A DNA stretch of 64,000 nucleotides from Leguminivora glycinivorella (GCF_023078275.1 NC_062998.1:16815916-16879915); one strand, 5' to 3'. Counted from the first letter of the stretch, positions 31,141 to 42,544 are shown. Numbers and translations: made by a program. The notes: generated from the sequence alone by a model not told the origin.

Positions 31141-31312
31141 ACCAGCGGGCCGATTTTTGAGTCTCACGCGTTCGAAGTCAGAAAATTGTCACTGAAAATA
31201 ATAAGCAAGTCACAGTTTTCAACCAGTATTTTAGTGACAAAATCCCGTATGCGAGATTGAAAAATCGCCCTCCTGTAAAGATTCGTAAAGGAGGTGCAAG
31301 CACACATTGCTC
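31141..31312. mobile_element. Degenerate palindromic MITE (GGGCCGATTTTTGA family)
   Basis: AGCGGGCCGATTTTTGAGTC at the left and GAGATTGAAAAATCGCCCTC at the right, related to the near-perfect copy at 39126-39242. Confidence 0.55.
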
Positions 31313-31388
31313 GCCCGAAGAGTTGGTCAAAGGCGCCTAGCCTTCAGAGATAACATACTTTAGAGAATTTGCAACGGATACTACGGCG

Positions 31389-31452
31389 TTCGGGTGGTGT
31401 AGTGGTGAGCACGTTAGCCGCGTAATGTTCTAGGTTCGATTCCTGACGTTTT
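31389..31452 (+). repeat. tRNA-like sequence (SINE head or tRNA relic)
   Basis: An A-box-like TGGTGTAGTGG is followed by a B-box-like GGTTCGATTCC about 31 bp later. The T-arm and acceptor stem do not pair well, so it is not called as a tRNA gene. Confidence 0.35.
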
Positions 31453-31639
31453 TTCTTGGTGTACAGTATTTCACTTTTAAATATATTTAAGTAATTATAA
31501 ATGTTATTATTATATTAGTAATTATTAATGTTATTGTATTACTTGTATACATACAAGTGGCTGCACGTAACTTTAGCGCTGAGTGAAATGTGGAGGGGAT
31601 AGCTGCGCATGCGCATATCCTTCGCCTTCTGTCATCCCC

Positions 31640-32095
31640 TGAGATACATGTTTTTGACTTCTGAGGATCGTTTTTTGAATTTCGAACGCACGAATTCGCC
31701 GTTCCAACACTGAGAGAAATTTGCATTGTGAATTTAACAAGTTCGACTTGTTGCGGTTTTTCCGTTTGAATCAGCCAAACGTATGTTTAAAACAATATGT
31801 GTCAGGTTATTTTTATAAAATCGACTTTTTGATTCATTCAAATATATTGCCGATTCAAATGACAAGTAGCTTGTTGTTGAACGAACATGAAAACTGGTTG
31901 TATTTTCTCTCAGTGAAAGTCTGTGGAAAACGACGTGACGCTATTTTTTAAAAAGGACGGCTAGTAATTTTAAAACCAGTGGTAATGACCACTCGTTTTC
32001 GATTCTGTTAGTAGAATTTAAACCGCTAGTAGTGGAGATAATTGAACGAATTTCACGAAATCGAATGGCCGAGATTCAAAAATCGGCCCCCTGCG
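31640..32095. mobile_element. Intronic MITE-like element, inverted relative to 35074-35232
   Basis: Ends in the GATTCAAAAATCGGCCCCCT terminus of the GGGCCGATTTTTGA family. Its segment at about 31915-32022 (from AAAGTCTGTGGAAAACGACG to GATTCTGTTAGTAGAATT) is the reverse complement of 35081-35190 with few differences. Upstream of two DRC9-like exons. Confidence 0.7.
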
Positions 32096-32367
32096 CAATA
32101 ACGGTCAGCGCAGATGTTACGTTACGTGCCGCTACTTTTATTTACTTTAATATCTGTTATGGAATTGACAGAAATATTTCACACTCTCACACTGACTTTG
32201 TATTTTTCCATAGCTAAAACTACAAACAGTAAGGTTCATGCTTTACGGCCCCAGGGCCCAGAAATTATTAAAATACTACGACATGCACGCACATATTTAT
32301 GTATAGTTGATTTTATATACAAACATTGTTTGTGTTTCGGTTGTTCATAATTTATGCAGCATTTCAG

Positions 32368-32538
32368 GATGGTTTTCTCAACGCGAGCACCCGATTGCGG
32401 TACGCCGACAAATGGCTGTGCGCGCGCGCCGAGGCAGCGGAGATGCGCTGGCAGCGGCCGCTGGCGCCGGCGCCGTGCCCCGCCCACGAGGAGCGCGTGC
32501 ACACCGAGCTAGTCAAGGCGTTTCACTTGCAAATTAAG
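32368..32538 (+). CDS. DRC9/IQCG-like exon
   Basis: Acceptor ATTTCAG at 32367 and donor AAG|GTTAGT at 32538. Phase 0 at both ends, 57 residues. It begins DGFLNASTRLRYADKW, continues through CARAEAAEMRWQRP, and ends EERVHTELVKAFHLQIK. The ERVHTE stretch recalls the corresponding part of vertebrate IQCG. The 5' half is strongly GC-rich. Preceded within 270 bp by the inverted intronic element ending at 32095. Confidence 0.82.
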
Positions 32539-33603
32539 GTTAGTATAAGTAGGAGATATTGCAAAACTCTGCGTAGAAGATGCTTAAGGTTTATTCGAGT
32601 TCAGGTGACATGATTTCATCAACGCTTGCCGCCGCTATTGTCAATTTCCATGTTAAGGTGGTAAAATTTAATGGTCAGCAAAGTGACATTAAATAGTAGA
32701 TTGTGTCACAAGGAAAGCAAACTGACGTATTTACATCAAGGGTGTAAACTGAACCCGACCATAGGGAGGGATTTTAAAATGGACTCCTTAGCGTAGTGAG
32801 GGATTCAATTGTTAACGTCCAAAGTGGAAATAATTGTGCTACCATGTGACACATACTGCTTTCCACATCACTATCACCTGGTCTATGAGGAAATCCCAAA
32901 ATATGAATTATTGCCGTTGTAAAAACATTACATTACGCACTTAAGGGCGTTTCCTGTGCCAATGACCTTCGATTTGAATCATTGAATCATTCATTGATAT
33001 CATGATAGTTTCTAAAACCTATCATATTAACAGCAACGTCTTTAAACAAAATAGTATCTCATAATTACTTCACAACTCATTGTTTCTGTGATATTTGGCA
33101 TCAAAGTTGAACAATTTTAGGGTCAAAAATTGTTTTTTTGGTCATAACTTTTGTTTTAATTAATTACTTTAAAATTAAAATCTCTCTTCTATTTTTAGAA
33201 AACTCAAACGTAAATACAAACATTTTCATTTCATGTACCTATGTAACACCCTTTACTAAAATAAAATTTCGATAAAAGTGTCTTTTAGACCATGTATAAA
33301 AAAAACATAAAAAAATAAGTAGGTACGTATTAATTTTTTTTCACATATGGCTCTTACGAATAGAGATAAAAGATAGAAGAACCGATGGCCGTTGGTCTTA
33401 TAATTCTATCTGTAGTGCAAATTTAGGAGTTTCAAAAATCGATGAAAACCGTTTGGAGCCCCTTAAATTTTATATAGATTATAATTATTATGTGCAAACC
33501 ACAGACCACTCTTTTGTACAGTGCCAGTTTGCTCCCTCCGTACATTGAAGAAAAGTACCATTTGCGAATGGGTGTATCTATTAATAAAACTATTCCTTTA
33601 CAG
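32539..33603 (+). other. Intron of the DRC9-like gene
   Basis: AT-rich, no repeat or RNA gene recognised. Confidence 0.7.
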
Positions 33604-33735
33604 GAACGAGAAGAGGTTTCTGATTATTGGCGACTCCGATATTCTGATGACTTGGCCATGATAAATGAAAAGTTAGCAAATATAAGAGATGTTTACATGG
33701 AGGCAATTAAGTGCAGGGAACAACTACAGAATTTA
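33604..33735 (+). CDS. DRC9/IQCG-like exon
   Basis: Acceptor ATTCCTTTACAG at 33603 and donor TTA|GTAAGT at 33735. 44 residues in phase 0: EREEVSDYWRLRYSDDLAM, then NEKLANIRDVYMEAIK and REQLQNL. It aligns by memory to the IQCG segment where a Trp-containing EFWMEKFDKD-like stretch precedes the final helix. Confidence 0.85.
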
Positions 33736-34639
33736 GTAAGTATAACACTCGTACCATTAGAAAGCTCTAAGCACAGGAATATATAATAGTACAAGTACAG
33801 AAGGCCCACTACTTTGATGTTCACAAAATGTCGCCTTATAAATACCTACAAAATACTAACAAAGAAACTAGCCGCACGTGCGCAGCGTCGGACGATAGGG
33901 TAGCTTATGGATTAAAACGAATAATTAATACTCAGATAAAATGTTATACTATTATATTCAAGTCTTAGGTAGGTACTTTCTAGGTATATATACACCGTGT
34001 TTCACTTAACACTAAAAACCTGAAAACCGTTTGTTCAGAATCGAGAGTAGAATCGGTTGAGCTATATCTTGATGGGGGTAATATTTTTATTTAAATTAGT
34101 ATTACTTATTAGTTATTTTTTACGTGCCTATTCTATTGTATTCGTAATACAACATTGTGTATATCGCATTACTAGAGGTTGTTTACCTTTTTCAGTATTT
34201 AGGGGTATTAATACTGGCTGGTTACTTGGACGATTTTTTCTTCCGCTGCGCGTTTGACGTTGTTTGTCAGTTTAATTTTAATGTTTATCCTTTGAATATT
34301 GGGTTTAAATTTGCTTACTGCGATTACCTGTCCAATTTGAAGTTTACTGTGACAAAGCTTTAAAGTATTTACAGTGACATCTTAGCTGTCTATTGGTAAA
34401 TATATACATAATATAATACCTTATGTCGTTGCAGTAACGTACACAAATAAATAGTTTTATGGTTTATGATGGTAGTTAGCAATTATTTTATTGAGTGTAG
34501 AGCTAAAAGTCAAGTAGAGCTGTACAGAAAATTAAAAATTCAATTAAAAAAAGTAATCATCAGATTAATTTATGAATACTTTAGATGAGTTTAAAACAAT
34601 AAAAATCAGTTGGGGTGTCTGAGGTTTTGAGTGATACCG

Positions 34640-34770
34640 GAAACACGTTGTATATACATACAGTATTTATATATTTTTGTTTAAGTCCCAACATCACAAG
34701 CCTTGTTGAACTTTTCCGTGGGACTTAATCAATATTAGATCTGTGTAAGATTATCCTATTCTATTCATGA
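34640..34770 (+). mobile_element. SINE tail fragment
   Basis: TAAGTCCCAACATCACAAGC, TTCCGTGGGACTTAATC and CTGTGTAAGATTATCCTAT match the 3' body of the SINE at 29738-29935. Confidence 0.6.
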
Positions 34771-35073
34771 TGTCTATTTAAGTAACTAAACATTATTAGC
34801 CATTCACACGCGGACATCCCATATTATGAACCTAAAAAAACTCGTGACGTGAAGTAACAAAAGAAAGTGCGAACGTGCGTTCCGTGAGAACGCGCGCCAC
34901 CCCTGATTAGGCCGCGAACTCGCGGCCGCCAGCATGTACTTGTAGCGCGGCGATAGAATCGCGGAGTGAGCCGGCCCTGCTCTAAGGTAAAAGTACTGCT
35001 TCTGTCACATTTATTGACAATGATTTAAGATGTGGTAGGCGAATGTAAGCTCTATGCTTGATTTAGCCCTCTG

Positions 35074-35232
35074 TGATTAAAATTCTACTAACAGAATCGA
35101 AAAGGAGTGGTCATTACCTACCACTAGATTTAAAATTACTAGCCGTCCTTTTTCAAAAATAGCATTACGTCGTTTTCCGCAGACTTTCGAACGGTGAATT
35201 CGTGCGTTCGAAATTATAAAATCGGTCCCCTG
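35074..35232. mobile_element. Intronic MITE-like element abutting the last exon's acceptor
   Basis: Reads AATTCTACTAACAGAATCG at the left and ends AAAATCGGTCCCCTG. It is the inverted counterpart of 31915-32095. Its right terminus runs into GCTTACAG, so the polypyrimidine part of the last acceptor (TCCCCTGCTTACAG) overlaps the repeat end. Confidence 0.7.
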
Positions 35233-35239
35233 CTTACAG

Positions 35240-35443
35240 TATGATCTCCACGAAGGCGAGATGCGCGGCTGGTTGACGTTCAAGCGCGAGCGCGCGGCGC
35301 GCCTGGAGCGCGAGGAGCGCCTGCGCCGGGCCGCCACGCGCGCGCAGGCCTGGTGGCGCGGCGTCATGGTGCGCCGTGCGCTCGGACCCTTCAAACACTT
35401 AAAGAACGTGAAGAAACAACAACCGAAGTCCAAGAAGAAATAA
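35240..35443 (+). CDS. DRC9/IQCG-like terminal exon with IQ motif
   Basis: Acceptor CTGCTTACAG at 35239, phase 0, 67 residues and a TAA. It reads YDLHEGEMRGWLTFKRE, then a basic helix, then an IQ motif (AQAWWRGVMVRRALG; core pattern Q-x3-RG-x3-R), then GPFKHLKN and a lysine-rich tail. An IQ motif followed by GPF and a Lys-rich end is the pattern I recall for the C-terminus of IQCG (DRC9), a subunit of the nexin-dynein regulatory complex of motile cilia and sperm flagella that binds calmodulin. In a lepidopteran this points to expression in testis and sperm. IQCD (DRC10) is the main alternative. Codon use is GC-rich, unlike the introns. Confidence 0.85.
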   Translation, partial: YDLHEGEMRGWLTFKRERAARLEREERLRRAATRAQAWWRGVMVRRALGPFKHLKNVKKQQPKSKKK

Positions 35444-35660
35444 TATTGTACGCACAATATAATGTTAATACCCATTCATCATGAATACGCCGTTGTTTGT
35501 TACTTCACTTCGTTGGGTTAGTGTCGGCTATAGAAGTGGTGTATTGATAAAATCATTTCGATAATAAGCAGATGAGTAGATTCAAATACATAATGAAATT
35601 TATATTATACATATACAAATAACATGTTTGATTAATTCTTCAATTCGAAGGTAAAACACT

Positions 35661-35666
35661 AATAAA
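35661..35666 (+). terminator. Candidate poly-A signal of the DRC9-like gene
   Basis: AATAAA 218 bp after the stop codon. A second candidate lies at about 35757. Confidence 0.45.
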
Positions 35667-36569
35667 TGTTTTGAAGTGACAGATGACGTTCATCCCACCA
35701 TTTCCACCGTATTGAGTATCAAAGTGGTTCATTTTCTTATTTTACCTAATCATTAAAATAAACAATTACAATAAAACTTGTAAATGACTTGGCATTTTAT
35801 ACATGGTGTAACATGAGGAAACCGAATTAACAGCGTATTCCTCATCATATTAGAAGATTAAAATGTCACATAAACTGTCCTGGATTTTGCCTACTTTCAT
35901 AGTTATAAGCACAGAGTAGTAATAGAACAGAGGGAGTCTCACTGAAGACCGGCTGTGACCCAACAATGGCCGACGTTTTTTTTTAATTTTATTTTATGGC
36001 TTGGTGGCGACCTTTCAAGCCAGCAATGGCAGACGGTTTGCGATGTGCAAACACGATTTAAAATCAAAATAATTATAATTCAGGTCAAAAGAAAATCAAT
36101 TCTTCACTTAATTTATCAAAAATTAATTATTTTACTTGAAACTTAGAAATATCTTGTTTTTAACAAATAATAATGACTCAGTGCGCCGTGTGCAAACACT
36201 ATTTAAAAAAAATACTGATCACACTCTTGTTTTGCAGTTTGTTGGTTTACGATTACCTATGAACATTAATTAATATTGTGATTTTACGCGTAATAACGTG
36301 ATAAAGTATTAAATTACGCATGAAAAGTTGCTCCGTATTTTTTTTTTCTTTCGATTGTTGTCATTTTTACACAATTTGACAACGCATGTAGGCATATTTT
36401 CTTATTTTTCTGGAGATGTTTTCACCATGCGCGCCTCGATCCGACTGACGGGAGATTAGTGGATGAGGTCATAGACAAAGCTATCAATGTGGATGATGGA
36501 ATCACAGGTTTTTCTTTGGAGTTATCTATCCTTAGAATTGTAGGTTCATGGTTATAAGCATTTAATACC

Positions 36570-38055
36570 ACCGAGGGTTCCGTACAAACTTTCTTTCAAA
36601 CTGCTTAGTAAAAATAATCTCATGTTTCTGATATAACTAATGACTTGACTATGACTAGAACACTAAAAGCTAGAAGTAGACTAATAAGCATTATTGCCAT
36701 CTCTCGGTGAATTCGCTAACTAATTTACGCGATCTGTATCTTAGTATAATGGATTTTCAGGGATAATTCTTTAAAAAGTTAACCGATTTTGTCAGTTTTT
36801 ACTTTATTTAAAAGAAGGTGGTTTACGTAATATCTCGTAATTTGAAGTACGATACACATCCGCAAGGGTGGTTAAATCGAAAGTAAAAATCTGAAAATTT
36901 TATTTTTCGTAAAACGAATGTTTCCTAAAATTCTTATAAGTTTTCGTCAGTAACTTCAGAGATAAGAGGAAGGGCGTTCAATTTGAGCTCTTTCTAACGA
37001 TACCCCACTTGACCTAGTAACTTGAAATTTACAGTTACATATTATTATATAAATTAATAAATTAAAAAAATATATAAGGTAACGGACCCAATCATGGACA
37101 GTTTAAGAAAAATTTTCGACTGTTTTTGATATTTCACTCATAATTGTAAAAATTCTACCGCTAAGCGTGTTAAATCTTGAATGTCCTATCCTTCTTTTAC
37201 ATTTCAAGCGTATTGCAGAATGGATACTCCTATCAGTTTCTTCGTACTTCACAAATTAAAACTAGGTGTTTTTTTCTCCAATTATGGACGGCAGTTCTCC
37301 AGTAATAGATCCCCCATTATGGACAGTGAAATAAGTTTAAAATTTTACTTTTAAAGCCAACTGATACTCAATGAGTCAATTTTATATACCATAAATACAA
37401 TTAGTTTGAGTTATTTTAACATAGCATTGTTTCTTGTAAATTTTGGTTTTGTAAAATGTTCCTTGTCCATCATAGGAGGTAGGCAGTTTTTCGGTTCCAG
37501 TAATGGACACTCGCAAAATAACGCCATTTCTTTATATCTTTGGAGCAACAAACTAGTATGTTTTATACCTTATCTCATGCTTAATGCAGTAAGTAAAACG
37601 CATTCAAGTTTACACCGAGTATTTTTTTTTATTATTTTATACATGAACTCAACTCTCTTAGCAACATTACTAAGAATTCGTCTTGATATTTTTTTCAGTA
37701 AACTGATGAATTTTATCTTGTCGCCAAATCCTTCAGAAATAACCGAATTAATTGAAACTTCAAAATGAAACAGCTCTACAACTCTAGTTTATGGTACATA
37801 GTCGTCAGTTTTTAGAAACTAATTTTAGATACTTATTTTTAAGGATTTGTGTTTTTTTGTCCATAATGGCATCACCGTCCATTATGGGGTATTTCACCTT
37901 ACTTTCTATTTGTTACAATGTTCACAACTATTCCAAATTTCAAGTTGATAGCATTAGTTAGTTCTCTAAATAAGTTAGTAATGTGACAGACTGTCGGACA
38001 GACGGACAGAGGCGCACCACAAGGGTTTTGTACCTTTTTGGTATGGAACCCTAAA
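36570..38055 (+). repeat. CCGGCCAAG-family repeat nested in the 35.8 kb element
   Basis: CCACCGAGGGTTCCGTAC, CATCTCTCGGTGAATTCGC, ACCCCACTTGACCTAGTAAC and a closing GGTATGGAACCCTAAAA. It is homologous to parts of the array unit (about 470-1158 and 2215-2540) but lacks the two insertions found there, so it works as an empty site for both. Confidence 0.7.
37073..37904. mobile_element. Element with AAGGTAACGGACCC ends and ATGGAC motifs
   Basis: The left TAAGGTAACGGACCCAATCA and the right end (reverse complement TAAGGTGAAATACCCCATAA) form an imperfect inverted repeat. Short ATTATGGACAGT/GTCCATTATGG motifs are scattered near both ends. The 120-codon frame at 37406-37768 has no recognisable domain and is probably part of this element. 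Confidence 0.6.
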
Positions 38056-39125
38056 AATAACGATTACTTATTACTTCTCAGAACAAAATGCTGTTTTGAT
38101 GGCGATGATGCCGTTATCGGCCATAATCTAACTATCCTCGTTGATAGATAGGTATCAGAAAGTAACTTTTGACACATTGCAAAAAGTATTTTTTTTAGAA
38201 AATAATTCTACATTTTTATTTTTAAGTACCAGTTTTAGGAATAAGATTTACTTTTTATGTGAAAGTACATAAAAAAAACAAATAAATATTACACAAAATT
38301 GCCATGTAAATTGCCATCAGAAATGTGTAGGAGGTTCTCTGTGTGTGTAGTTAAAATCTTTCGGTTTCCTCATGTTACAGCGTGTATATAAATGGTGCTT
38401 CCACCACCACCATGCACCACATGGAGCAACATAATACACTCGTTGCCCTAAAAAAAGTAAAATTATCGATGTTTTGGCGTCATTTACAAATTATTCGATG
38501 TGTCAAGTCAAGATAAACCAATATTCGGACTTTATTAAATGTAAACATTTCCTGTTAAATACTGGCAAAATGAAATATTAATTTTAAATTTTTAAACAAA
38601 ATTATTGATGAATCGCTGTTATTCAGAAATACATACCTATCAATTCCATCCAAATATACCGACGTAATTTGAGATCGGCAGGTGATTAAGGCCGGCAACA
38701 GACAGTCTTAAAATGAATAATCTGAAAAATCATTATGCACGGAATTTTGACAATTATGCAACTGTCCACACACACTCTTATTATGAATTTTCAGATTGAT
38801 CTGCAGATTATATACATATCATCTTTTAGACGTGCCCTACCAGCCTGTACTAATGAGAAGTGGTTAGGAGTTTGATAATTTTAGGATGTCTGGGCTCCCG
38901 TAGCACTAAAAGGGAGGTGAGTGGAACGATGAAAAATATGAAACTTTGACATGTCTTTTTTATATAAAATATGAGTTTGAGGTGAAAACGCAGAACACGT
39001 GTCCCTTATTTTTTCATCGAAAAACGAAATCGGTAATTAATTATCAATGTGATTGAACAAATCTCCGTGATTTCTAGAGGGTTTTGTCACTTTTTAGGAT
39101 TTTGTAGGACAATTTTTCCCAACAG

Positions 39126-39242
39126 GGGGCCGATTTTTGAATCTCACGGCGTTCGAATTCAGAAAATTGTCACCGAAAATAATAGGCAATTCACGTGACA
39201 ATTTTCTGAATTCGAACGCCGTGAGATTCAAAAATCGGCCCC
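39126..39242. mobile_element. Near-perfect palindromic MITE
   Basis: Arms of about 48 bp starting GGGGCCGATTTTTGAATCTC are mirrored almost without mismatch around a short loop. CAG flanks both sides (39123-39125 and 39243-39245). It would fold into one long hairpin. Relatives: 31141-31312, 31640-32095 and 35074-35232. Confidence 0.85.
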
Positions 39243-39489
39243 CAGGATGTTTGGGCCGCTATAAAATAAATACGTGTCTGTTATTTTTTACTACTCTATA
39301 ACATATACATATAAAAATCAATCAAATCGGAGGGGGACAGTAGGCTACCTTTCCTTATATGTAGGTATGTAAGTATATACTTAATTAGCTTTTGGCATCA
39401 TGATATTGACTGTGTCTTTTAATTTCTTAAACAGTGTTTTCTTCCTTGCTTAATATATCGATTTTATATTGCTAAATCATTGTACAGAG

Positions 39490-39720
39490 TTACATGGGCT
39501 AGTTATTTGTTATACAAGGGGGCAAAATTGTTGTTTAACCGCTCGTGCCAATATTGATACCCGAGCAAGCGAAAGATTCCAATATTGAACCGCGAGCTTA
39601 GCGAGTGGTTCAAAAAGTGGGATCTTGATTCTTGAGCGTTGCGAGGGTTTCAAGGCACGTAGGTTAAACAAATTTTGCCACCGAGTGAAACACAAATTTT
39701 TTCACCACACCAACACGAAC
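39490..39720. repeat. TTATTTGTTATACAAGGGGG-family palindromic repeat
   Basis: Includes CCCGAGCAAGCGAAAGATTC, the inner palindrome GAACCGCGAGCTTAGCGAGTGG and CACCGAGTGAAACACAAA. Further copies at 12262, 48555 and 50817. Confidence 0.7.
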
Positions 39721-40094
39721 AAAATACTGACTATAAAACATCAAACTAAATCAAATCCAGCAATCTATTCAATATTTAAGATTCAAAATAATTATGTAGG
39801 TAAATTCTACCAGCCAGCTTAAGGCATCAAGTTAAAATTTGTATGAAATTACTTTGCACTCTTGTGGTGCACACATTAAATACAATTTTGCTATCCGTTT
39901 TCGAATAGCAAAATTGATCTTTAACAGTTGGTGTGGTGAAAAATTAATTACTTATAAATTTAATTAGGTATATTTTTGTTAGTTAACATTATTGTCAAAT
40001 TTTATAGTAAAAGTTAAATTTCTCCCAGAAGTAGTGTGTGTGTCTTTGCATCGAACATCACATCCACTGTACGAGCCCTGACGGTCACGACTGA

Positions 40095-40214
40095 TGACGT
40101 CAATCAGCGAGTCATGTCATGAGTTGAGTTTGAGTCACAGTCGCAAAGTCTAGTATGTCGAGACTTCGAGAGTGACTGTCGGTGTGGAGACTGTCGAGTC
40201 GAGTCGAGTCAGTC
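40095..40214 (+). promoter_or_regulatory. Promoter-like patch: CRE, AP-1 site and initiator
   Basis: A full palindromic CRE (TGACGTCA, 40095-40102) and an AP-1-type TGAGTCA (40131-40137) stand upstream of GAGTCGAGTCGAGTCAGTC. The last part holds TCAGTC (40209-40214), which fits the arthropod initiator TCAKTY. No TATA box at -30. A strong splice donor follows at 40411. Site matches are short and could be chance; the clustering is what makes it notable. Confidence 0.4.
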
Positions 40215-40411
40215 CGATTGAGCCCTCGGTGCTACTATGACGCGCCGCCTGCACGGAACACGCCGGTCCAGTTGCACATTAAATTAGACTGCCGTTCCTG
40301 TTTGTTCTGTGTATTTACAATATCTCCTTATCTTTATTGGCTGTGTACAAACGTTTTGGACTGCACCCGTGCTCTTCTTAATAAATCAACTTTCCTAGAA
40401 GTCGGAGTGAG
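40211..40411 (+). other. Candidate non-coding first exon
   Basis: From the putative initiator to the donor GTGAG|GTAAGTTG. It is denser in GC than its surroundings and has no convincing coding frame. It could supply the 5' UTR of the gene whose first coding exon has an acceptor at 61460, 21 kb away. That link is inference only. Confidence 0.3.
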
Positions 40412-41886
40412 GTAAGTTGAAAACTTTCTGGCTCGCTTATTTATATGAATCTTGCAAAGTGACTGTCAAATCTCAAATTTATAAGAAATGTTACTTTTAA
40501 GTATTTTGCTATTAGCTCTGCGAATTGTAATGGTTTGCTTTTTAGTTATAAATATTCATATGTAGATAAAATAACAATACATAGTAGGACAGCACGCGTG
40601 TTATATTTCACGAACGGTCGCGGATCAGTTAAGTATAATTATGTAATATTTTATGTTGTGATTAGCTTACCTAACTATTTGGCCAAGTGTTAATACGCAT
40701 GTAGGTTTTTTAAATTTAATATATTACGTATGATATTTATTTTTAAATTTAATGTAAAAATACGTACGAGTATAGGTCCCTAAACATACGTAGGTAGGTA
40801 CTAGGTACCATTTAGACCATTTAGTATTAGGTGATAAGTATGTAAGTACTTGTGTATTTTTACATCGGAGATTGCAAGTTCAATTGGCCACACGGTCCAA
40901 CGAAGCGCAGGTTCAAATAGGTAGGTGTTCTAAAGATATTACCAGAGCCCGTAACTTTCATGCCGATACTTATAGTCGGGTAGCGATAGCTTTTGAGGTT
41001 TCGATAATATTCATGTTGCTTCTTTTTTGCATATAGTTTTTAGACTATTGATCAAATATAAAAATAATATTTTGGGTCGTCCTAGGTACCTGCTTAGCTC
41101 GAAATTTAGGTATTTCTATTTTTAAGCAGTGTTCAGTCAAAGAAATATTCGAGAAGAAATTATTTGTATCTATATAAAAACAACGTAGTTGCCGATGTAC
41201 ATATGCATTTTGGGTCATTTTCATCCATGGGTTTAATGATATTTTAAAAATGTCTAATATTGGCCCTAAAACACCTAACAAAATATTAGAGTTGGTAAGT
41301 GAAATCTTATACCATTCAGGACATTATTATATATATATTTTCTTAAAGTGTGTCACATTTTATCCATTGCTTATATATAAAAAATTTTTTTTTTAATAAA
41401 AACCCTGTCAAAGCCTGAAAAAAATTTCATGTTAATAAGTTGACGTCTATATTATTATAAAATGATATCAAGTCATCATTTTTAATTTGGGTCACTTTCA
41501 TCCATGGGTTTTCAATATTTGGCAGAATAAAACGCAACGCAATAGAGTAGTATTTTAAATTTTTGCGCTGTGTGGCGCGCAACCGATAGCCAATCAGGTT
41601 GGCGCATGCCGCTGGCGCGACGCCGCGCTGTGACACGAGGCGTAGGTACCTACTTCTCGTGCGCAGTCATACATAATTTAAGATTGCCAGAGAGTCGGGC
41701 TTTGGCGGGATTCTCCCGATTTTTTTGTAAGTCTTCCCAATTAAAACTTATACATAGTAGGTAACCTTAAAAACTTTATTACATTAGTAACGAAAACAGA
41801 CCAAATATAAATGTCGAAAACACGTAAAGGTCTACTATCTAAAATAAACGAAGTAAACTAGCTAAACTATCGTAAATTTTTATTAT
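40412..41886. other. Intergenic or intronic, no exon seen
   Basis: AT-rich. Two copies of TTCATCCATGGGTTT within 300 bp (about 41220 and 41498) hint at an old repeat. A fragment around 41685-41760 (GCCAGAGAGTCGGGCTTTGG) resembles 10610-10690. Confidence 0.4.
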
Positions 41887-42019
41887 GGTGCATTAGGGTA
41901 ATTCCGAATGACAAAAATGCTCTGGTAATTCCGAAGAGGGAATCTTGATATGATGGAAATAATGGTGATTTTTATGTGACTTTCGTAATTAGACGACTTT
42001 CGGAATTACCCTAATGCAC
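41887..42019. mobile_element. MITE with GTGCATTAGGGTAATTCCGA ends
   Basis: The left GTGCATTAGGGTAATTCCGA is mirrored by TCGGAATTACCCTAATGCAC. A second copy is at 62051-62186. Confidence 0.85.
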
Positions 42020-42544
42020 TATTATTTTACATTTCCCTACGAAATCCTCGAAACTCCAGAACTTTTTGTCCCGATATTGAAGTACCTAATTCGATCCGGC
42101 GCTCCTATTCATACACCGTGATTATATTATTGTAACTATTGATTTCAGTTTTTAGTTCCACAATACAGGGTGTAATTTTTATGACGGGAAATATTTATGG
42201 ATGCAAATGGATACAAAACCCAAAAACAATAAATTGTAACTTGAATATTATTTCCTATATTTTCCTTAATTTTCATTTATAATGGACACGAAGCGCACGG
42301 CGGCATAATATATCTGTACACCTTATAAAACAAAGTCCCCCGCCGCGTGTGTCTCTGTGCGCGCGCGTGTGTGCAAACACAGGTGGTGAGACTGCGGTGG
42401 CCATTATTGTAATTATTCTCATTATATGGCATTAGTATCCTTTTTACAGATTTTCGACATTACCTCAATTGGTTTCGAATTTAACCCTACCTTAGAAAAA
42501 TGGTAATCAAAATACGTATGTATTTTTTTTACTTACATTTATCT

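Larger units (their letters stand above)
16745..35443 (+). other. DRC9/IQCG-like gene span (proposed)
   Basis: Proposed coding exons: 16745-16805 (tentative), 27963-28047, 29097-29243, 30337-30442, 32368-32538, 33604-33735, 35240-35443. Junction phases are 1, 2, 2, 0, 0, 0 and all agree. The six firm exons give about 281 residues. Human IQCG is about 440 from memory, so N-terminal sequence is either shorter here or partly unseen. Conserved features are the coiled-coil body and the C-terminal IQ motif. The gene symbol is left empty because orthology to IQCG rather than IQCD needs an alignment. Confidence 0.75.
35800..38386. mobile_element. DNA element with GGTGTAACATGAGG ends, holding nested insertions
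   Basis: Left TACATGGTGTAACATGAGG(AAACCG). The right end reverse complement is TACACGCTGTAACATGAGG(AAACCG), with two mismatches. The smaller relative at 61685-62265 shares the ends and internal motifs (GCCTACTTTCATAGTTATAAG; GGCGATGATGCCGTTATC). Here the body is expanded by a CCGGCCAAG-family element and another nested element. No transposase found. Confidence 0.7.

Noticed and set aside
31389..31452. Functional tRNA gene
   Set aside because: T-arm and acceptor arms do not pair; no plausible cloverleaf.
37406..37768. 120-codon hydrophobic membrane protein
   Set aside because: Lies inside a nested DNA element; hydrophobicity follows from T-rich sequence.
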